Positions 1 to 8,032 of a stretch of DNA of 64,000 bases are shown piece after piece. The number at the start of each line of letters is the position of its first letter. Position 1 is the first letter of the stretch. A model generated the notes under the pieces. It was not told where the DNA came from. It saw only the letters and a program-made list of their open reading frames with translations, and searched no databases. This DNA comes from an uncultured Oscillospiraceae bacterium (GTDB taxonomy: Bacteria; Bacillota; Clostridia; Oscillospirales; Ruminococcaceae), in NCBI GenBank assembly GCA_910579125.1, contig CAJTTH010000009.1, forward strand, positions 1 to 64,000. The letters run 5' to 3'. The translations under genes and the position numbers were made by a program.

Positions 1-51
1 TGGCTTTGTACCGCCGTTTGTGGGCATAATATCTTTTTGGTAACAATTAGT

Positions 52-136
52 TGGTACGGGTAACAGGGGTCGAACCTGCATGGATTACTCCACCGGAACC
101 TAAATCCGGCGCGTCTGCCAATTCCGCCATACCCGC
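52..136 (-). tRNA. tRNA-Leu (anticodon TAG)
   Basis: The minus strand folds as a complete class II tRNA. The acceptor strands GCGGGTA (136-130) and TACCCGT (62-56) pair with one G-U, the D-arm carries GGCAGACGCG, the anticodon stem CCGGA/TCCGG encloses loop TTTAGGT giving anticodon TAG, a short variable arm follows, and the T-arm holds GGTTCGACCCC. The CCA end is encoded (54-52). It reads Leu CUA/CUN codons. It is the only intact tRNA here; many upstream repeats copy only its 5' half. Confidence 0.96.
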
Positions 137-139
137 ATA

Positions 140-245
140 TTAAATTATCTGCCGATTTTTACTTGCCCGACAGCCACAAGGGAAAACTTCACTGTAGTAT
201 CGCTGCCCAAATCCAGCGCGTCTGCCAATTCCGTCACAGGTGCAT
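140..245 (-). repeat. tRNA-Leu half-unit directly upstream of tRNA-Leu
   Basis: This stretch holds one decayed unit of the array seen at 985-1840. Reading on the minus strand it begins with a variant of the tRNA-Leu 5' half (about 241-205, with GGCAGACGCG and GGATTTGGG), then runs into the unit's own 3' part (ACTACAGTGAAG, then a CTTG..CAAG arm) instead of a tRNA 3' half. It lies between the promoter at 288-316 and the true tRNA, so both would be on one primary transcript. Confidence 0.8.
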
Positions 246-287
246 ATTAAATTCTCTGACGTTTCGTCGAGCAAACCCAACAAAATA

Positions 288-316
288 ATTATACCATAAC
301 TGAAACAAAAAGTCAA
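288..316 (-). promoter_or_regulatory. Promoter of tRNA-Leu
   Basis: On the minus strand TTGACT (316-311) and TATAAT (293-288) are separated by 17 bases. The whole block, including flanking bases, is repeated almost exactly at 1849-1877 at the head of the half-unit array. Confidence 0.8.
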
Positions 317-334
317 TGCCGAGCTAACAGCAGA

Positions 335-405
335 CAGCCTCACTGTTGTAAAACCGCCGAAATCCGGAGCGTCTGTCGGTACGCCATACCTGCATATTTA
401 ATTTA
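335..405 (-). repeat. Decayed tRNA-Leu half-unit downstream of GNAT gene
   Basis: The sequence has the same polarity and landmarks as the array units: ATGCAGGTATGGCG-like start near 398, GCTCCGGATTT, then a 3' part ACAACAGTGAGG. It is more diverged than the units of the array. It follows the stop of the acetyltransferase at 444 and precedes the tRNA-Leu promoter. Confidence 0.65.
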
Positions 406-443
406 CCGTATATTCGACAAATTGAGTTTTGTGACAGCGGTTA

Positions 444-929
444 TCAGTTTTCAAAAGTAAACCCACAATTATGACTGCTTTCCGTTCCGCAGATGCGATA
501 AAAGCCGTTTGTATATTCTTCAACAACCTTTTTCCAGAACAAACCGGCAGGAATATTGTTTTTCCAATAGCAGACCTCCCAAGTTCCACGATACATATCA
601 AACAACTGTATCGCTGCCTGTTTGCCAATCCCCATTCTTCGATACTTCAGCATAACAAAAAATTCGCCGAAGCATCTCGCGTCTGCTTCCTTCCGATAGT
701 CACAATGGGGACAAATTAAGGCAAATCCCGCGATCTTTCCATCAGCTCGTATCAAATAAGGAAATCTTCCCTTTTCATTCCAATAGTCGTCAATATGATC
801 ATATCCATAGTATCCGTATTCATTAACATCGTTATTGCTGTAAACCGAAAATTCATAACTGTACAACTCCATCAGCCGAATTAAGAGTGCCTTTTCATCA
901 ACAGACATAAGATGTAATGTAATATCCAT
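444..929 (-). CDS. GNAT-family N-acetyltransferase
   Basis: The 161-residue product fits a GNAT acetyltransferase, which transfers an acetyl group from acetyl-CoA to an amine. The acetyl-CoA pyrophosphate-binding motif R-R-M-G-I-G-K-Q is at about residues 97-104, after a beta-strand EFFVML. The C-terminal part (FWKKVVEEYTNGFY) resembles the usual strand 6-7 region. A GGAG box sits four bases before the ATG. It lies between the half-unit array and a single half-unit, in the same direction, like an inserted cassette. The substrate cannot be told from the sequence; antibiotic, polyamine or protein acetylation are all possible. Confidence 0.8.
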   Translation of the reverse strand: MDITLHLMSVDEKALLIRLMELYSYEFSVYSNNDVNEYGYYGYDHIDDYWNEKGRFPYLIRADGKIAGFALICPHCDYRKEADARCFGEFFVMLKYRRMGIGKQAAIQLFDMYRGTWEVCYWKNNIPAGLFWKKVVEEYTNGFYRICGTESSHNCGFTFEN

Positions 930-984
930 TTTCTCCGTTCCCCCGTTCGATCACGATTTGTTAGGCAATTTTCACTTTCCGATA

Positions 985-1840
985 TTCTGTCACAACAATT
1001 CTACTGTTGTATCACTGCCCAAATCCGGCGCGTCTGCCAATTCCGCCATACCCGCATATTAAATTATCTGCCTATTTTTACTTGCCCAACAGCCGCAAGG
1101 GAAAACTCCACTGTAGTATCACTGCCCAAATCCAACGTGTCTGCCAGTTTCACCATACTCACATATTGAGTTTTCCGCCGATTATTTTACTTGCTCGACA
1201 GTTGCAAGGACTATACTGAAGTAACGCTGCCCAAATCCGGCGCGTCTGCCAGTTCCGCCATACCCGCATATTAAGTTTTCTGCTGGTTTTTTACTTAACC
1301 GACAGTCGCAAGGGAAAACTCCACTGTAGTATCGCTGTCCAAATCCGGCGCGTCTGCCAATTCCGCCATACCCGCATATTAAGTTTTCTGCCGATTTTTT
1401 ACTTGCCCAACAGCAGCAAGGGAAAGCTCCACTGTAGTATCGGTACCCAAATCCAACGTGTCTGCCAGTTTCACCATACCCGCATATCATTTTTTCTGCC
1501 GATTTTTTACTTGCCCAACAGCAGCAAGGGAAAGCTCCACTGTAGTATCGGTACCCAAATCCAACGTGTCTGCCAGTTTCACCATACCCGCATATCATTT
1601 TTTCTGCCGATTCTTTACTTGCTCAACAGCCGCAAGGGAAAACTCCACTAAAGTATCACCGCACAAATCCAACGTGTCCGCCAGTTTCACCATACCCGCA
1701 TATTAAATTTTCTACCTATTTTTACTTGCCCTACAGTCGCAAGGGAAAACCTCTCTGTAGTATCGCTGCCCAAATCTATCGCGTATGCCCTTTTGCCACA
1801 GGTGCATATTAAAATTTCACCAACTTGTTGAGTAAACCCA
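985..1840 (-). repeat. Tandem array of eight tRNA-Leu half-units (~107 bp each)
   Basis: Eight direct repeats have the phase mark CCCAAATCC or a close variant at 1018, 1125, 1230, 1338, 1446, 1554, 1662 and 1769, giving periods of 105-108 bp. Reading minus, each unit starts with ATGCGGGTATGG, the acceptor and D-arm of tRNA-Leu up to the anticodon loop, then switches at GGATTTGG to a non-tRNA 3' part with a CTTGC..GCAAG-like arm and an A-rich tail. Two classes of D-arm occur: GCGGAATTGGCAGACGCG and GTGAAACTGGCAGACACG. The units at about 1440 and 1550 are nearly identical. No unit contains a T-arm of GGTTCGA type, so none is a complete tRNA. Confidence 0.9.
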
Positions 1841-1848
1841 TCAAAATA

Positions 1849-1877
1849 ATTATACCATAACCGAAACGAAAAGTCAA
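1849..1877 (-). promoter_or_regulatory. Promoter at head of the half-unit array
   Basis: On the minus strand TTGACT (1877-1872) and TATAAT (1854-1849) are 17 bases apart. The core and its surroundings match the tRNA-Leu promoter at 288-316, so the array appears to be transcribed from a duplicated tRNA promoter. Confidence 0.8.
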
Positions 1878-1938
1878 TACTGGTTTTCTGATACGAACAG
1901 CAGACAGCTCTATTGAAATTTTTTAGACCATTAAGATG

Positions 1939-2463
1939 TTAAATATATTTCCCGTTTTCTATTTCAAACTTCATTATATCAACATTCAAGACATGAACAC
2001 TGCAATAATCCGCTTTAAAGGAGCAATTCTTGTTGTTCCATTTAATTCTTTTTACCAAATGATAAATAATATTGATAACATCACCGTGCGTCACAACCAA
2101 AATGTTGCCTTGTGCATTTGAATGCTTAATAAGAAATTCCTCAAACCATATCTTTATACGCATATAGAATTCACGGGGGCTCTCTCCATTTGGGTAAGCC
2201 TCATTCCATTTCAGCGAACTAAAAAATAATCCCGGGAATTGTTCAAGCGCCGTTTCATTCCGCATTCCGGCTAAATCGGTGGTCATAGTCCTCCGTAAAT
2301 CACTTAAGATAATTTGTGTAATGTTATAATAACTATTATTTTCTTTAAGGTGTTTCGCAAGTATTTCTGCCTGTTCTATACCTTCGGGGATCAAATCAGA
2401 ATTACTCCATCCGCCGCGATATCCATCATCATCTTTTCCATGCCTGACAAAAATCATTTTCAC
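1939..2463 (-). CDS. Histidine phosphatase (phosphoglycerate mutase-like)
   Basis: The product is a histidine phosphatase superfamily member. It has the N-terminal catalytic motif V-R-H-G (RHG about residues 7-9) and the second catalytic histidine in V-T-H-G-D near residue 126, with LSDLRRTMTT in between, where family members carry phosphate-binding arginines. About 174 residues is short, as in small phosphatases such as CobC/PhoE-like proteins. The start is taken at a GTG (2463) because GAGGTG lies six bases ahead and the protein then reads MKMIFVRHG; an ATG at 2457 is an alternative. The substrate is unknown. It sits just upstream of the tRNA-like array. Confidence 0.82.
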   Translation of the reverse strand: MKMIFVRHGKDDDGYRGGWSNSDLIPEGIEQAEILAKHLKENNSYYNITQIILSDLRRTMTTDLAGMRNETALEQFPGLFFSSLKWNEAYPNGESPREFYMRIKIWFEEFLIKHSNAQGNILVVTHGDVINIIYHLVKRIKWNNKNCSFKADYCSVHVLNVDIMKFEIENGKYI

Positions 2464-2518
2464 ACAACTCACCTCAACAAATTATCAATCAGTTTTTTCG
2501 ACCTTCTACCATAACAAT

Positions 2519-2567
2519 AACTCCACTGTAGTAATGTTGCTCAAATCCAACCATATGCCAGTTTTCA
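2519..2567 (-). repeat. Truncated tRNA-Leu half-unit between accessory genes
   Basis: Plus-strand AACTCCACTGTAGTAATG, followed by TCAAATCCAACCATATGCCA, matches the class-2 array unit from its 3' part into the D-arm. The polarity is the same as in the array. It sits between the HAD pseudogene and the histidine phosphatase. Confidence 0.7.
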
Positions 2568-2588
2568 TCTGCCTGAAAGTCTTAATAA

Positions 2589-3201
2589 TTATAAAATTTC
2601 ATAAAGCCCGCCAAGGTTGTCTACCATATATTCGGGTTCTTCAATTTTATTTTTTATGCTCCAATACCGCCAAACGCCTTGTCTTATCCAAATTGTGTGC
2701 ATTTCCAACAAATTTGCCGGTACAATGTCGTTGTCGATCCTATCATCATAACCGAATTACATACTTTGCATCCGCTTTTATTCAGCGCTGTTTCAAATAT
2801 CTTCATATTGGGCTTTGAAACGCCGTCCTCTGTGAATGCAACGATCAAGTCAATATATCGCAGCAAGCCGTATTTATCTAAACGCTGTTCGGTTCCGGGA
2901 GATTGGCTTGCAATAATTCCGATCTTATATTTGCCGCTGAAAAATTCAAGTCATTGAACGGCGTCCTCATAAGGCGTTTCATACTCTTTTTGCCAGACAG
3001 GCAGGCATACTCCCAACATTTTTGCGGTTTCTCGGTCGCCCTTTTGAGTATGTTTGTAAAACTCAAGGGCGGTTTTGTAAACGTTATCGTATGTGGTGTT
3101 TGCCGCATCGGCTATTTTCCTTAGCCGATCTTCATATGCGAGCTCTTCATTTACCAATGTCCAACCGATATCAAAAAACAGCCATTCTGCATTTTTTTCA
3201 T
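2589..3201 (-). pseudogene. HAD-family hydrolase, broken by frameshifts
   Basis: Pieces of a HAD phosphatase of about 200 residues occur in order but in different frames. The N-terminus has motif I, F-F-D-I-G-W-T-L-V; a helical cap (YEDRLRKIADAANTTYDNVY) follows; then motif III/IV parts (EDGVSKPNMKIFE) and a C-terminus ending LGGLYEIL. The ATG at 3201 is out of frame with motif I: the run of seven A bases straight after it would need one more A to read MKKNAEWLFF. Further shifts occur near 2870-2960 and 2690. It is a dead gene between two half-unit fragments. Confidence 0.75.
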
Positions 3202-3222
3202 AAACGCCTCACACAATTAAAG

Positions 3223-3261
3223 GAACTCCACTGAACACTGCCCAAATCCAACGTGTCCTCC
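3223..3261 (-). repeat. Truncated tRNA-Leu half-unit
   Basis: GGAACTCCACTGAACACTGC followed by CCAAATCCAACGTGTCC matches the class-2 array unit in the same polarity, with a deletion in the ACTACAG segment. It separates the GNAT gene at 3268 from the HAD pseudogene. Confidence 0.7.
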
Positions 3262-3267
3262 GCGAAC

Positions 3268-3678
3268 TCAAAGAAATACCATTCCCGCACCCAACGACGC
3301 GTCCTCACGGGTAACAAACCCGAATTTCCTGTAAAAATCTTCTTTTCCGACAGAAGTTCCCAAATACGCCCGCAAATCTCCGAAAACCCGCTTATACATG
3401 CGGATTTTCTCCATAATACGTTCCATAATGCCCGTGCCGATTTTCCGCCCCTGATATTCGGGGAGCACCATAATGTCCTGAATATACAAAAACATCACGC
3501 CGTCGCCGATAAGCCTGCCGAACCCGACAATTTTCCCGCCGTCGTAAGCGCAAACGACATACAATGAATTCGCGAGTGCGCGTTCAACTGTATCAATCTC
3601 GGAAGCGCCCCAGCCGACCGCGCTTTTAAGCGCATTGTATTCGTCGGCAGACGGCACATTTTCAATAAAATCTATCAT
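3268..3678 (-). CDS. GNAT-family N-acetyltransferase
   Basis: This 136-residue protein has a full small-GNAT layout: substrate-side helices (residues 10-40), strands VVCAYDGGKIVGFGRL and LYIQDIMVLPEYQG, then the acetyl-CoA loop Q-G-R-K-I-G-T-G at 76-83 and the late DFYRKFGF motif typical of strand 5/helix 4. It resembles YjdJ/ElaA-sized single-domain acetyltransferases. It is unrelated in detail to the GNAT gene at 444-929. Its stop lies seven bases from a half-unit fragment. The target is unknown. Confidence 0.85.
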   Translation of the reverse strand: MIDFIENVPSADEYNALKSAVGWGASEIDTVERALANSLYVVCAYDGGKIVGFGRLIGDGVMFLYIQDIMVLPEYQGRKIGTGIMERIMEKIRMYKRVFGDLRAYLGTSVGKEDFYRKFGFVTREDASLGAGMVFL

Positions 3679-3686
3679 ATACCCTC

Positions 3687-4400
3687 TTAAGTATGCGCCC
3701 TTACGTTGTCCCAGTCCTCCGCGTCAAATACGCCGATAAGCCAGTTAAAACCCTTGTGCTGCTCCATAACAACGTCGCTCATAAGATTGCCGCAGATCGA
3801 GCGGTCGTTCTTAATTCTTGCCTCGACACACGCCCAGTCCATACGCAGGCAAACATCGGCGTTGTCAAGTATCTCGGAGAGCGTATGCATTTTAACGTGC
3901 GACATTACTTCCTCAAAGCTATGACAGCCGCCGAGCAGCTTTATCAGACCGGTAGTATCGGTAATATCGGAGGGAAACGCAAGGTCGTGTTTCCCGAGAA
4001 AACCGCACGCCCAGAACAGCGGCATACACATCTCAATGCGCCATTGAAATTGATTTGCGTCACTCGGTGAAATGTGCGGTGCGTTCTCATCGGCGAGCGC
4101 AAAATATTTTTTCTCATCGTCGGTGAGTTCGTTCTCCAGACCGAAGCTCTTTAAAATATCGGTGAAAAATGCCGCGGATTCCGTACCGCTCTCGCCGTTG
4201 CATATGTCGATCGCGATCTGCGCTGCCAGAAACGCGCACACAACGCGCTTGACCGCCTCCTCGGGAGACTTCAGCTCCGCGTCGTTTTCGTTTGCCATCT
4301 CAGGCAGATTGGGATTTATCCGAACCCCTTGGCTCGTCAAAAACCGTTCAGAGCGCTCCTTTCTGCTGCCCTGTTTTGCTCTTGTGTTGAAAAGGCTCAT
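3687..4400 (-). CDS. DUF4272 protein
   Basis: The 237-residue protein matches the DUF4272 pattern: an N-terminal R-S-E-R-F-L...G-V-R-I-N-P-N-L-P segment, an acidic K-S-P-E-E-A-V-K-R-V helix, and a central W-R-I-E...L-F-W-A segment. The C-terminal 60 residues (WACVEARIKNDRSI to VFDAEDWDNV) also match the family end. No catalytic motif is visible and no function is known for the family. It has its own promoter and a GGAGG site before the ATG. Confidence 0.75.
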   Translation of the reverse strand: MSLFNTRAKQGSRKERSERFLTSQGVRINPNLPEMANENDAELKSPEEAVKRVVCAFLAAQIAIDICNGESGTESAAFFTDILKSFGLENELTDDEKKYFALADENAPHISPSDANQFQWRIEMCMPLFWACGFLGKHDLAFPSDITDTTGLIKLLGGCHSFEEVMSHVKMHTLSEILDNADVCLRMDWACVEARIKNDRSICGNLMSDVVMEQHKGFNWLIGVFDAEDWDNVRAHT

Positions 4401-4443
4401 TTCGGGTATCCTCCATTATATTACTCGTGCCCCATATAACGAT

Positions 4444-4472
4444 ATTATACCACACACAACCCGAAATGTCAA
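4444..4472 (-). promoter_or_regulatory. Promoter of DUF4272 gene
   Basis: On the minus strand TTGACA (4472-4467) and TATAAT (4449-4444) are 17 bases apart, about 45 bases before the start codon. Confidence 0.85.
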
Positions 4473-4478
4473 CACAAT

Positions 4479-4508
4479 AACCGCAGCCTTTCGCGGCTGC
4501 GGTTTTTA
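4479..4508 (-). terminator. Terminator after the M23 peptidase gene
   Basis: AACCGCAGCC and GGCTGCGGTT form a ten-base-pair stem with a six-base loop. The T-run is better on the plus strand, but the only gene ending here is the minus-strand M23 gene. It probably insulates it from the promoter at 4444-4472. Confidence 0.75.
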
Positions 4509-4523
4509 ATTGTAATAGTAACA

Positions 4524-6284
4524 TCAATATTCGTTACACCATGATTCGCGGTAATGCCACGGCAGATAGTCGAGCGGATCAAGCTGCTCATCGCCCAACC
4601 GAACCTCGAAGTGCAGATGAGGACCCGTGGTATAGCCCGTCATGCCTATACGGGCAATCAGATCACCGCCGGTAACTCTGTCGCCAACGTTGACATACAG
4701 TTCGCTGGCGTGGTAATAGTACGTACGGAAACCGTTATCGTTCTGAATAACTATAAAGTTTCCGCGGCTCCAGTCATTCCATGTGCTCTGGACTACAACG
4801 CCATTTGCAGCGGCGTAGATAGGCGTTCCTATCGGAGCAGTGATATCGACGCCGCCGTGACCCGCATAGCCGCCGTGCCACCAGACCATTTCGCTGATGC
4901 CGCCGCCGTCATGACCGCCTACGGGCCAGATCATCTTGCCGTGTTCGATATCCGTGCCGGGCGCTGCGTCATCGGGACGCGGCTTTGTACCTATCGCAAT
5001 GACCTCCGTAACAGGCTGCGTTATCGTGGTACGGGAGAGTACACGTCTGCTGACCTCGTTGCCGTTTATGTAGGAAACATTCGCGACGACATATCGCTCG
5101 CCGTCCACACCCTCAGTATCCGGATAGCGGTTGCCCGCGTACATCATATCGTCGTCGATATAGCTTGTCGAGTACGGAATAGGCTCGTTATAATGCTCCT
5201 CGCGCGTTATTATTATCGTGAGATAAGGAACCTCCTGCGCAGTCTGTATACGATCGCCCGTATGCAGCTCGCTCTCCTCTCCGAATCCGGAATTAAGCCG
5301 CTCCAGCTCCGCATAAGTCATATTCAGCTTTTCGCACACAAGGCTCGGGGAATCGCCATCGGCTACCATGTAGTATGCAGCTTCTTGACGCATGGAGGTA
5401 AGTTGTCTGATTATCTCGTCCTCGCTGACAAAGCTGTCTGTAAGGTAAAGCCCGTAAATGTAGGAAATATCGCGGTCAAATTCGACCGTCTCCTTTTCCT
5501 CGCCCGTTCTGTACTTGGCGAGCAGACCGTCCAGAGCCGCGTCAACGCGGTCATGCTCAAGCAGCGTGCCGTAATACGCGTCCCCGACGTACAAGCCGTA
5601 GCCGTGCTGAATATCCGCGTCGAGCATTTCCAGCATTTTATCCGTCAGCTGGTACTGATTAAGCGAAACGCCTGTGCCGATAAGGTCGACCTCGTAGCTC
5701 GGCTCAAACGTAATGACCTCGGTGCTGCTGCCCGTATAGTTTATACGCTTCTGCACCATTTTCTCAGCGTCGGTGAAGACGGTCTCGCTCTCAATAAAGC
5801 CGAGAAAATCACCGTTGACGATGAGCTTCAAAGCGTACTGTTGATTGTTTGCGTATGTAACTATGTTGAACAGGAAAACACACGACACCACAGGAAGCGC
5901 CCAGTTGACGATAGTTACCGCCCAGCCGCGCTTTCCGAAGATAAGTCTGCCCGTCACGCGCAGCCGCGCGAGCACGCCACCGAGAACGCCTTTTTCACTG
6001 CGCGCCTTTGCGACCTCCGCGCTGCCCATTTTCATAGCCTTGCTGTAACGGATAAACGGACCCGCGAGGAAATTTCCGATGTTCCGCAGCACCCTTTTCA
6101 GCGGAACCTTTATTCTGTCGTATCCGCGCAAGATAGCCGCAATCACCCATAAAATACCGTGAGCGATAAGCGTCAGGATCGCGAGAAACGCGGCGAAAAA
6201 CGTTTCACCCATTGATGAGACCGCATCAAAGAACGTGCGTTTGACAGCGGTCTTTGGTTTGTTGTCTTTATCGGTCAAAGTCAT
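4524..6284 (-). CDS. Membrane-anchored M23 peptidase with LysM and G5 domains
   Basis: This 586-residue protein is a likely peptidoglycan endopeptidase. Two hydrophobic segments (about 27-52 and 121-144) anchor it; the extracellular part has a LysM-like module (about 304-349), a G5 domain (about 352-432) and a C-terminal M23/LytM domain (about 450-575). The zinc and catalytic residues are present: H476 and D480 in HGGVD, H525, and H556/H558 in G-P-H-L-H-F-E. LysM and G5 are known glycan-binding modules, so cell-wall turnover is the expected role, possibly during division or sporulation. A consensus promoter lies just upstream. Confidence 0.92.
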   Translation of the reverse strand: MTLTDKDNKPKTAVKRTFFDAVSSMGETFFAAFLAILTLIAHGILWVIAAILRGYDRIKVPLKRVLRNIGNFLAGPFIRYSKAMKMGSAEVAKARSEKGVLGGVLARLRVTGRLIFGKRGWAVTIVNWALPVVSCVFLFNIVTYANNQQYALKLIVNGDFLGFIESETVFTDAEKMVQKRINYTGSSTEVITFEPSYEVDLIGTGVSLNQYQLTDKMLEMLDADIQHGYGLYVGDAYYGTLLEHDRVDAALDGLLAKYRTGEEKETVEFDRDISYIYGLYLTDSFVSEDEIIRQLTSMRQEAAYYMVADGDSPSLVCEKLNMTYAELERLNSGFGEESELHTGDRIQTAQEVPYLTIIITREEHYNEPIPYSTSYIDDDMMYAGNRYPDTEGVDGERYVVANVSYINGNEVSRRVLSRTTITQPVTEVIAIGTKPRPDDAAPGTDIEHGKMIWPVGGHDGGGISEMVWWHGGYAGHGGVDITAPIGTPIYAAANGVVVQSTWNDWSRGNFIVIQNDNGFRTYYYHASELYVNVGDRVTGGDLIARIGMTGYTTGPHLHFEVRLGDEQLDPLDYLPWHYRESWCNEY

Positions 6285-6320
6285 AAAAACTCCTCAAATC
6301 AAAAAAGATTTACTTAAAAT

Positions 6321-6349
6321 ATTGTAACATATTTGTAACCTTTTTTCAA
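6321..6349 (-). promoter_or_regulatory. Promoter of M23 peptidase gene
   Basis: On the minus strand TTGAAA (6349-6344) and TACAAT (6326-6321) are 17 bases apart. Confidence 0.8.
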
Positions 6350-6386
6350 TAGCTTTTGAGATTTTTCGTCAACTTATCACAAAAAA

Positions 6387-7079
6387 TTACTCCGAAATAA
6401 CATAATCTACGGGATTTTCAATAGAGTTTATCCCATTCATTTCCAGAATAAAGTAAGTTATGTCTACCGTGCGTGAACTGCCGTTATCGTCCGTCACCTC
6501 GCCCTTTTCGGTGAACTCCGTAATATAACCGTCCGGATTTATGCGGTATATGCAGGTGAGCGCCGAAAACGCCGACACGTCATCCAGATTACCAGCGGTG
6601 TTCTCGTTAAGCCTTTCGCTGTCGTAAACGTAGGTGACCACGGTATCACCGCCGTCCTGTACCGTTCCCGCGGAGCTTACCGAAGCGCCGTCCAGAAAGA
6701 ACAGCCCGCCGCGCGCATAAGGATAGCGGTACTTGCGGTTGTATATATTGTAGATATATTCCTCGCTGCCCGGGGTTATCGCCGACCAACCCTCCTGCTC
6801 TACCGTTTTGTAGAAGAATTGCTGTCCGTCGCTGTACGCCAAGCCTGTTTCAAGGCTTTCAAAGCTGAATATCATCTCGTCTCTTTTATTTATGAAGAAA
6901 CGGAAATCCATAAGCTGCTTTCCCGTTTCATTGTCTTTCATTACAACTCTTGCGGAATCGAGCTTTTCATACAGCCCTTTAGCCTTTTTGACCCCGTCGT
7001 AGCACTCGGGCATGGGAGCGCAGCCCGCAAGCAGAATAGACGCGGCTATCATCAGAATATACAAAAAAAACTTTTTCAT
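6387..7079 (-). CDS. Lipoprotein of unknown function
   Basis: The protein begins MKKFFLYILMIAASILLAGC, a signal peptide with lipobox LAGC and C20 as the lipidated residue, so it is anchored outside the membrane. About 230 residues follow, with repeated strand-rich segments (RVVMKDNETGKQLMDFRFFI, MIFSFESLETG) resembling LolA/LppX- or DUF4367-type outer-surface folds, though no family can be named firmly. An upstream in-frame ATG at 7094 was not chosen because the signal peptide fits the later start. It lies downstream of the HPr gene in the same direction. Confidence 0.75.
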   Translation of the reverse strand: MKKFFLYILMIAASILLAGCAPMPECYDGVKKAKGLYEKLDSARVVMKDNETGKQLMDFRFFINKRDEMIFSFESLETGLAYSDGQQFFYKTVEQEGWSAITPGSEEYIYNIYNRKYRYPYARGGLFFLDGASVSSAGTVQDGGDTVVTYVYDSERLNENTAGNLDDVSAFSALTCIYRINPDGYITEFTEKGEVTDDNGSSRTVDITYFILEMNGINSIENPVDYVISE

Positions 7080-7117
7080 TCTCTGTCCTATCACAAAATA
7101 AAGGGGCAGAAAAGGCG

Positions 7118-7200
7118 CGCCGCCCCGGTGTCTGCGCCGCGAGTATTCGTTCCCGAAAGACCGTCTCGCGGCTGCGCAGCACCCCTGTACGGCAAGCAGC
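7118..7200 (-). repeat. Long intergenic hairpin between HPr and lipoprotein genes
   Basis: CTGCGCCGCGAG (about 7131-7142) pairs with CTCGCGGCTGCGCAG (about 7168-7182) with a two-base bulge, around a loop holding GTTCCCGAA. No T-run follows, so it is not a standard terminator. The GC-rich arms and the loop resemble the hairpin repeats at 16501 and 25468 but the match is partial. Confidence 0.5.
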
Positions 7201-7242
7201 CTAAATTCCGCCCCGATTGCTTACGCAAAAACAGTTGCCTAA

Positions 7243-7506
7243 TTACTCAGCGAATTCGCTCTCAACGAGCTTAACAAGACCGTCAACAGCCAGCTGCTCG
7301 TCGGAGCCGTCGGCAATGATGCGGATCTGAGCGCCGCCCACGATACCGAGCGAGAGGATACCGAGCAGAGATTTAGCGTTTACTCTGCGCTCCTCCTTTT
7401 CCACCCAGATAGAAGACTTGTACTCATTAGCTTTCTGGATAAAGAATGTAGCGGGTCTTGCGTGTAAGCCTACCTGGTTTTTCACTTCAATGTCTTTCAT
7501 GCACAT
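7243..7506 (-). CDS. HPr family phosphocarrier protein
   Basis: The product is an HPr-like protein of the sugar phosphotransferase system, which carries phosphate from Enzyme I to sugar-specific EIIA. With the ATG at 7506 (nine bases after GGAGG) the active-site histidine in G-L-H-A-R-P-A falls at residue 15 and the regulatory serine in N-A-K-S-L-L-G at residue 46, exactly the family numbering. The protein has 87 residues, the usual size. Ser46 suggests control by HPr kinase and a role in catabolite repression. The gene stands apart from ptsI; a consensus promoter lies 170 bases upstream. Confidence 0.93.
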   Translation of the reverse strand: MCMKDIEVKNQVGLHARPATFFIQKANEYKSSIWVEKEERRVNAKSLLGILSLGIVGGAQIRIIADGSDEQLAVDGLVKLVESEFAE

Positions 7507-7677
7507 AAATAACAACCTCCATTACAATTGTGTCTTTTGTCAGCGAGCAACCTTTGCCCGACGGCGACTGCCGTCCTTAAGTTCTCTTTCTGTGTGCCGT
7601 TGCGTCAAGAGAATAAAGCCGCCCGAAGATTCGCCGTTATATATTTTTTTATCGGCGCTTACCTTTCTCTTAACTCT

Positions 7678-7706
7678 AGTATATCCAAATATTTTCCTCC
7701 CGTCAA
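7678..7706 (-). promoter_or_regulatory. Promoter of HPr gene
   Basis: On the minus strand TTGACG (7706-7701) and TATACT (7683-7678) are 17 bases apart. The ~165-base leader to the start codon holds a perfect six-base-pair hairpin GACGGC/GCCGTC near 7560-7575. The rest of 7707-8032 shows no gene I can support. Confidence 0.75.
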
Positions 7707-8032
7707 CAGTCTTTTTGTTTTTTTATCATTTCAAACTTGATTTTCTGTTTTTTGACGTATATTTCACGAAAGAAAGCGCCGATACTTGTATATCTTGCAC
7801 AAAAAGTTTTCAACAATCTAATCAACATAGACATCTGTTTTCAACAGTTCTAAACAAAACCTCATTGTAATGGGGAATATCCATTTCCTACCATTCTTGT
7901 AAGTTACTAGGCATTGCAAGATAATTCTCATTATAGCGCTTAAACGAGAAAAATATTTGCGGACGCGGTGTTCATGTGACATCAGACATTTTAAAATTCT
8001 TCCATAAACAGTAAAAAATGGATAAAGCAGGC

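Noticed and set aside
1182..1598. Open frame of 36-residue repeats on the minus strand across the half-unit array
   Set aside because: The frame is open only because the units are about 108 bp; other units are 105 or 107 bp and break it. The peptide is a translated tRNA-Leu half, a known source of false proteins, and no ribosome site precedes it.
985..1840. CRISPR array
   Set aside because: Repeats are ~107 bp with no unique spacers and no cas genes nearby; the repeat is tRNA-derived.
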